A DNA stretch of 8,870 nt from Planctomycetaceae bacterium UBA2972 (GTDB lineage: Bacteria; Planctomycetota; Planctomycetia; Pirellulales; Pirellulaceae). The stretch is taken from the NCBI GenBank assembly GCA_002348315.1, contig DEAW01000117.1:1-8870 (forward strand), read 5' to 3'. Numbering within the stretch: the first letter of the stretch is position 1; each line of letters begins with the position of its first letter. The notes under the pieces were generated by a model that was not told where the DNA came from, ran no database searches, and was given only the letters and a program-made list of their open reading frames with translations. This document shows, piece after piece, positions 5,976 to 8,870 of the stretch. Both the position numbers and the translations under genes were made by a program.

Positions 5976-6974
5976 ATGTTTGTCGATCGCGTCACTATTG
6001 AACTGATTGCCGGTAAAGGCGGTGATGGCTGTCTTAGTTTTCGGCGTGAAAAGTACGTTCCCCGAGGAGGGCCGGATGGTGGTGATGGCGGTGATGGAGG
6101 AAGCATCCATATCATGGCAGAAGCTGGAGTGGATAGCCTTACTGCGTTAAGCCACCGCAAATTCTGGAAGGCCGACCGCGGTCACCATGGAAGTGGCTCC
6201 AATCGACGTGGCAAAGATGGCAAAGATGTCATCATCAAAGTTCCCCCCGGAACGATCATTGTGGATGCGGAACATGGTTTTGTTATTAAAGATCTGGTTG
6301 AGGACGGAGATTCTTTCGTGGCAGCCAAAGGTGGTAAGGGCGGAAAAGGAAATGCTCGCTTTAAGTCATCGGTGAACCAGGTCCCACGCGAATGGACACC
6401 CGGTGATGATGGTGAAGTCCGTAAAGTCAACCTGGAATTAAAAGTGATCGCCGATGTGGGACTGGTCGGTAAACCTAATGCCGGCAAAAGCACGCTGCTG
6501 AGTCGAGTCACTAAAGCAACACCTCAAATTGCGGACTATCCCTTTACGACCAAATTTCCGAATCTGGGCCGAGTGGTACTCGATTGGGAACGCTCGTTTA
6601 TCATGGCGGATATCCCCGGTTTGATTGAAGGAGCGTCGGAAGGTGTCGGGTTAGGCCACGAATTTCTGCGGCATATAGAACGAGCAGGAATTCTTGTCCA
6701 TCTAGTCGAACCGCAGCCAATGGATGGTGCGGATCCGTTAGAAAATTACCGAGCGATCTCTGAAGAGCTCGTACAATACAACGAACAGCTTGGGCAACGA
6801 CCGCAGCTTGTTGTTGTGACCAAAGCTGAAATCCCGGGTGCTGAAGAAATCCGAGATCAGTTGGCCGAACAAACCGGGGAACAAGTGTTTCTGATCTCCT
6901 CGGTTACCGGGCAGGGCTTAAACGAACTTTCCAATAGTATCTTTCAGTCGTTGGAACAGGCACAACAGTCATGA
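5976..6974 (+). CDS. obg: Obg family GTPase, ribosome assembly and stress
   Basis: This is a GTPase that associates with the 50S subunit and acts in ribosome maturation and growth control. The glycine-rich Obg fold is at about residues 1-157 (MFVDRVTIELIAGKGGDGC, FRREKYVPRGGPDGGDGGDGG). The G domain follows. G1 is GKPNAGKS (165-172), G2 is in TTKFPNLG (191-198), G3 is DIPG (212-215) followed by LIEGA, and G5 is ISSVTGQG (307-314). The G4 position reads VVVTKAE (TKAE at 282-285) instead of the usual NKxD, which is unusual because that Asp sets guanine specificity. At 332 residues it lacks the optional C-terminal OCT domain. The MFVDRV N-terminus fixes the start, yet no Shine-Dalgarno is visible before it (pyrimidine-rich CTCTCTCC). 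The stop overlaps the coaX start by 4 bp (ATGA), so the two are probably translationally coupled. Confidence 0.97.
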   Translation: MFVDRVTIELIAGKGGDGCLSFRREKYVPRGGPDGGDGGDGGSIHIMAEAGVDSLTALSHRKFWKADRGHHGSGSNRRGKDGKDVIIKVPPGTIIVDAEHGFVIKDLVEDGDSFVAAKGGKGGKGNARFKSSVNQVPREWTPGDDGEVRKVNLELKVIADVGLVGKPNAGKSTLLSRVTKATPQIADYPFTTKFPNLGRVVLDWERSFIMADIPGLIEGASEGVGLGHEFLRHIERAGILVHLVEPQPMDGADPLENYRAISEELVQYNEQLGQRPQLVVVTKAEIPGAEEIRDQLAEQTGEQVFLISSVTGQGLNELSNSIFQSLEQAQQS

Positions 6975-7747
6975 ACTCTCTGGTTGCAGTTGATATCGGC
7001 AACAGTAGTATCAAGTTGGGCTGGTTTCCTGCAGGAAAGACAGCGGCGGACTTACCTGAATCTCATGTAATGACCATCGATGTTCAGAATCTTTCCTCGC
7101 CAGAATGGGATGCGTTCTGCATGAGGGTCGCTCCGGATGCCCACTGGGTAATCGCTAGTGTGAATCAAGCGAGTTGTGAAGCCGTGTCTACAGCCATCAC
7201 ACAAAGCTCCCCCCGGGCTTCCATTGTCCAGCTTGATAACTCGATGCTCCCAATGCAAATCCTAGTCGATTCTCCGACTGCCGTTGGTACGGACCGCCTG
7301 CTTGCTGTGTTGGCCGTCACGGCACTCTATCCTACTGCGCGTCCGGCAATCGTGATCGATTCAGGAACAGCAGTGACTGTGGATGTTGTGGATCGAAACG
7401 GAAACTTTGCCGGTGGCGTCATCATGCCAGGCTCTAATCTGATCGCTCGGGCACTCAATACTGGCACAGCGCAGCTCCCTGAAATCCAACTCGACAAAAA
7501 CCAGCCCCCTCATCCGATCGGAACGAATACGACCGCAGCCATTTCAGCAGGAATCTTCTGGGGCCTGATAGGTTCTATTAAAGAGCTAGTGCGTCAACAG
7601 CGGATTGTACTGGGAGAAAGCACACCGATATTTGTTTCCGGTGGAGATGGTTGGCTCGCGCAATATCTGGAACTGGATTGCCAGCGTGTTCCCCATCTAT
7701 GCCTAAAAGGTATTGCCGCTGCACTCCAGATTGGACTGGTCGAATGA
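6971..7747 (+). CDS. coaX: Type III pantothenate kinase
   Basis: This is a cytosolic enzyme that phosphorylates pantothenate with ATP to 4'-phosphopantothenate, the first step of coenzyme A synthesis from pantothenate. It belongs to the ASKHA fold. The 258-residue product has the family's motifs in order: the phosphate-binding DIGNSSIK (8-15), VGTDRL (105-110), the catalytic-site IDSGTAVTVD (129-138), GGVIMPG (148-154), NTTAAISAG (186-194) and SGGDG (223-227). Length is normal for CoaX. It starts within the obg stop codon (ATGA overlap), with a GGAACAGG-like ribosome site inside the obg end. The next gene begins at or within 15 bp of its stop. Nothing looks broken. Confidence 0.96.
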   Translation: MNSLVAVDIGNSSIKLGWFPAGKTAADLPESHVMTIDVQNLSSPEWDAFCMRVAPDAHWVIASVNQASCEAVSTAITQSSPRASIVQLDNSMLPMQILVDSPTAVGTDRLLAVLAVTALYPTARPAIVIDSGTAVTVDVVDRNGNFAGGVIMPGSNLIARALNTGTAQLPEIQLDKNQPPHPIGTNTTAAISAGIFWGLIGSIKELVRQQRIVLGESTPIFVSGGDGWLAQYLELDCQRVPHLCLKGIAAALQIGLVE

Positions 7748-7761
7748 ACAGGTCGGAGACC

Positions 7762-8835
7762 ATGTTTACCCAGCTAACTCCGGAAGGAAGATCCGCGATT
7801 GCCACGCTCGTAGTCGCCGGCCGTCAGGCGATGGCGGTGGTTGAACAACATTTCAGACCTCTGAGCAAAATGGCGTTGGCAGATTATCCGCTGCAGCGAA
7901 TCATATTCGGTAAGTGGCTTCATCAAAATGGGACGTTTGAAGAACTAGTGATTGCTCGTACGGACGTGGCCACTTTTGAGATTCATTGTCATGGAGGCGT
8001 GTCGGCCGTCGCAGCGGTTGCAGAATCACTGGAAGATGCAGGAGTGATACGCAGGAGCTGGCAGCAATGGGAACTTAGCCAAACTGAAGCCACAGCAGCG
8101 GCCGAGGTTCCCTATTGGAAACGAGCCGAAATGTTGCTGCCTCAGACGACAACCGCTTTGGCAACCAAATTGGTAATGCAGCATGCCAATGGGGAAATCG
8201 AAAAACTCCTGTTTGAAATCCACAAACTGAAAGCAGCCGGCAAGTACACGGAGGTTTCCTCGCTGGTAAGCCCCTATCGTCATGCCAGTCAGCTTGGCAG
8301 GCATTTGATTGAACCATGGAAAGTCGTCATCGCCGGAAAACCGAATGCGGGTAAGAGTAGTCTGCTTAACCAATGGGTGGGCTACGACCGAGCGATCGTC
8401 AATCAACAGGCTGGCACAACTCGGGACCTTCTGCGAGCACAGACAGTAGTTCATGGCTGGCCAATTGAGTTTGTCGATACTGCCGGTCTGAGACAGGGAG
8501 ATGATGCGATTGAAGTTGCCGGGATAGAACGGGCCCAGGAAGAACTATTGTCGGCGGATCTGGTGATTTGGCTGCATGACCTCACTACTGGCCTGGAAAT
8601 CCCTGAAATCCAGTTGTTAACTAAGCAAGCCGTTTTGGTGGTGGGAAATAAGTCAGATTTAGCCCGTGAGAATTCACTTTGGTCTCACCCCAGGATCTCG
8701 GCCGAGACCGGTGAAGGCATCAACTCGCTACTCGACCAAGTGCTGGAAACGCTCGTCCCCGGCTTCGCTCAGCAGGATTACAAAGTCCTGTTCTGTGATC
8801 AAATGGAAGAGACGCTGAGGCAGTTAGACAGTTAA
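7762..8835 (+). CDS. MnmE/TrmE-like GTPase, shortened and without the tRNA-modification motifs
   Basis: The product is a 357-residue GTPase related to MnmE, which with MnmG modifies wobble uridines in tRNA. A TrmE N-like domain ends in FEIHCHGG (CHGG 76-79). A variable helical linker follows to about 185. The G domain has G1 GKPNAGKS with the K-loop Asn (about 195), G2 GTTRD (TTRD 219-222), G3 DTAG (239-242), a Glu 12 residues after the G3 Asp that aligns with the MnmE catalytic Glu, G4 NKSD (296-299) and G5 SAETGEG (313-319). MnmE is usually about 450 residues. Missing here are the PGEFT/NGK segment that follows CHGG in MnmE and the C-terminal helices with the FC(I/V)GK motif. GTP hydrolysis is likely kept and tRNA modification unlikely. 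The ATG at 7762 has AGGT/GGAG before it; the in-frame ATG at 7744 overlaps the coaX stop and is a real alternative. The stop codon lies inside an octamer repeat array. Confidence 0.85.
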   Translation: MFTQLTPEGRSAIATLVVAGRQAMAVVEQHFRPLSKMALADYPLQRIIFGKWLHQNGTFEELVIARTDVATFEIHCHGGVSAVAAVAESLEDAGVIRRSWQQWELSQTEATAAAEVPYWKRAEMLLPQTTTALATKLVMQHANGEIEKLLFEIHKLKAAGKYTEVSSLVSPYRHASQLGRHLIEPWKVVIAGKPNAGKSSLLNQWVGYDRAIVNQQAGTTRDLLRAQTVVHGWPIEFVDTAGLRQGDDAIEVAGIERAQEELLSADLVIWLHDLTTGLEIPEIQLLTKQAVLVVGNKSDLARENSLWSHPRISAETGEGINSLLDQVLETLVPGFAQQDYKVLFCDQMEETLRQLDS

Positions 8836-8855
8836 ACGATTAAACAATTAGGCAA
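8816..8855. repeat. Second array of the TTARRCRR 8-bp repeat, overlapping a gene end
   Basis: Units in register are TGAGGCAG (8816-8823, one mismatch), TTAGACAG (8824-8831), TTAAACGA (8832-8839), TTAAACAA (8840-8847) and TTAGGCAA (8848-8855). The repeat has the same period, consensus and orientation as the array at 1-46, and the two share an exact TTAGACAGTTAA at 15-26 and 8824-8835. The first units encode the last residues (QLDS) and the TAA stop of the MnmE-like GTPase. No other copy was noticed between the two arrays. Confidence 0.75.
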
Positions 8856-8870
8856 TGGTTTTCAGCTACC

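Noticed and set aside
7651..7761. Longer start for the MnmE-like GTPase inside coaX
   Set aside because: The frame from 7651 overlaps coaX by almost 100 bp and encodes an unlikely Cys/Pro-rich stretch. 7744 or 7762 fits the family N-terminus and operon spacing.

Overview
The window looks like bacterial chromosome, most likely from a planctomycete (Planctomycetota). This is an inference. It rests on moderate GC by eye, an unusual RpoD-like sigma factor with extra helix-turn-helix modules, large secreted proteins of no recognised family, and an obg-coaX-GTPase cluster whose last member is a shortened MnmE relative. There is no rRNA, tRNA, CRISPR, transposase or prophage gene here. Most of the window is core or lineage-specific chromosome rather than an accessory island.

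Layout. Bases 1-46 hold an array of degenerate 8-bp repeats (TTARRCRR). Next, on the minus strand, is a 557-residue sigma-70 family factor (108-1781) with three N-terminal HTH-like segments, sigma regions 1.2, 2 and 4, and little room for region 3. Behind its start is about 620 bp without a supported gene (1782-2400), rich in short inverted repeats. All remaining genes are on the plus strand. They are a secreted protein of unknown function (2401-3792), a terminator that overlaps a good promoter, and a secreted protein with two LysM domains (3918-5402). Then come a 229-bp spacer, rpmA for ribosomal protein L27 (5632-5883) and a strong terminator (5904-5941). Last is a tightly packed cluster of obg (5976-6974), coaX (6971-7747) and an MnmE-like GTPase (7762-8835). 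A second array of the same 8-bp repeat begins inside the end of that last gene and supplies its stop codon.

How the genes fit together. rpmA and obg both serve the large ribosomal subunit: L27 sits at the peptidyl-transferase centre, and Obg is a 50S assembly and stress GTPase. coaX makes 4'-phosphopantothenate for coenzyme A and overlaps obg by 4 bp, so the two are probably translationally coupled. The final GTPase keeps the full MnmE-type G domain, including the K-loop Asn and the catalytic Glu. It lacks the GEFT/NGK-type motif and the C-terminal Cys motif used in tRNA wobble-uridine modification, so its job is probably different. The two secreted proteins are probably envelope-associated, and one probably binds peptidoglycan.

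Most worth a second look: the paired TTARRCRR octamer arrays, which place stop codons in all six frames; the sigma factor architecture; the MnmE-like GTPase that ends within a repeat array; and the TKAE G4 motif in Obg.
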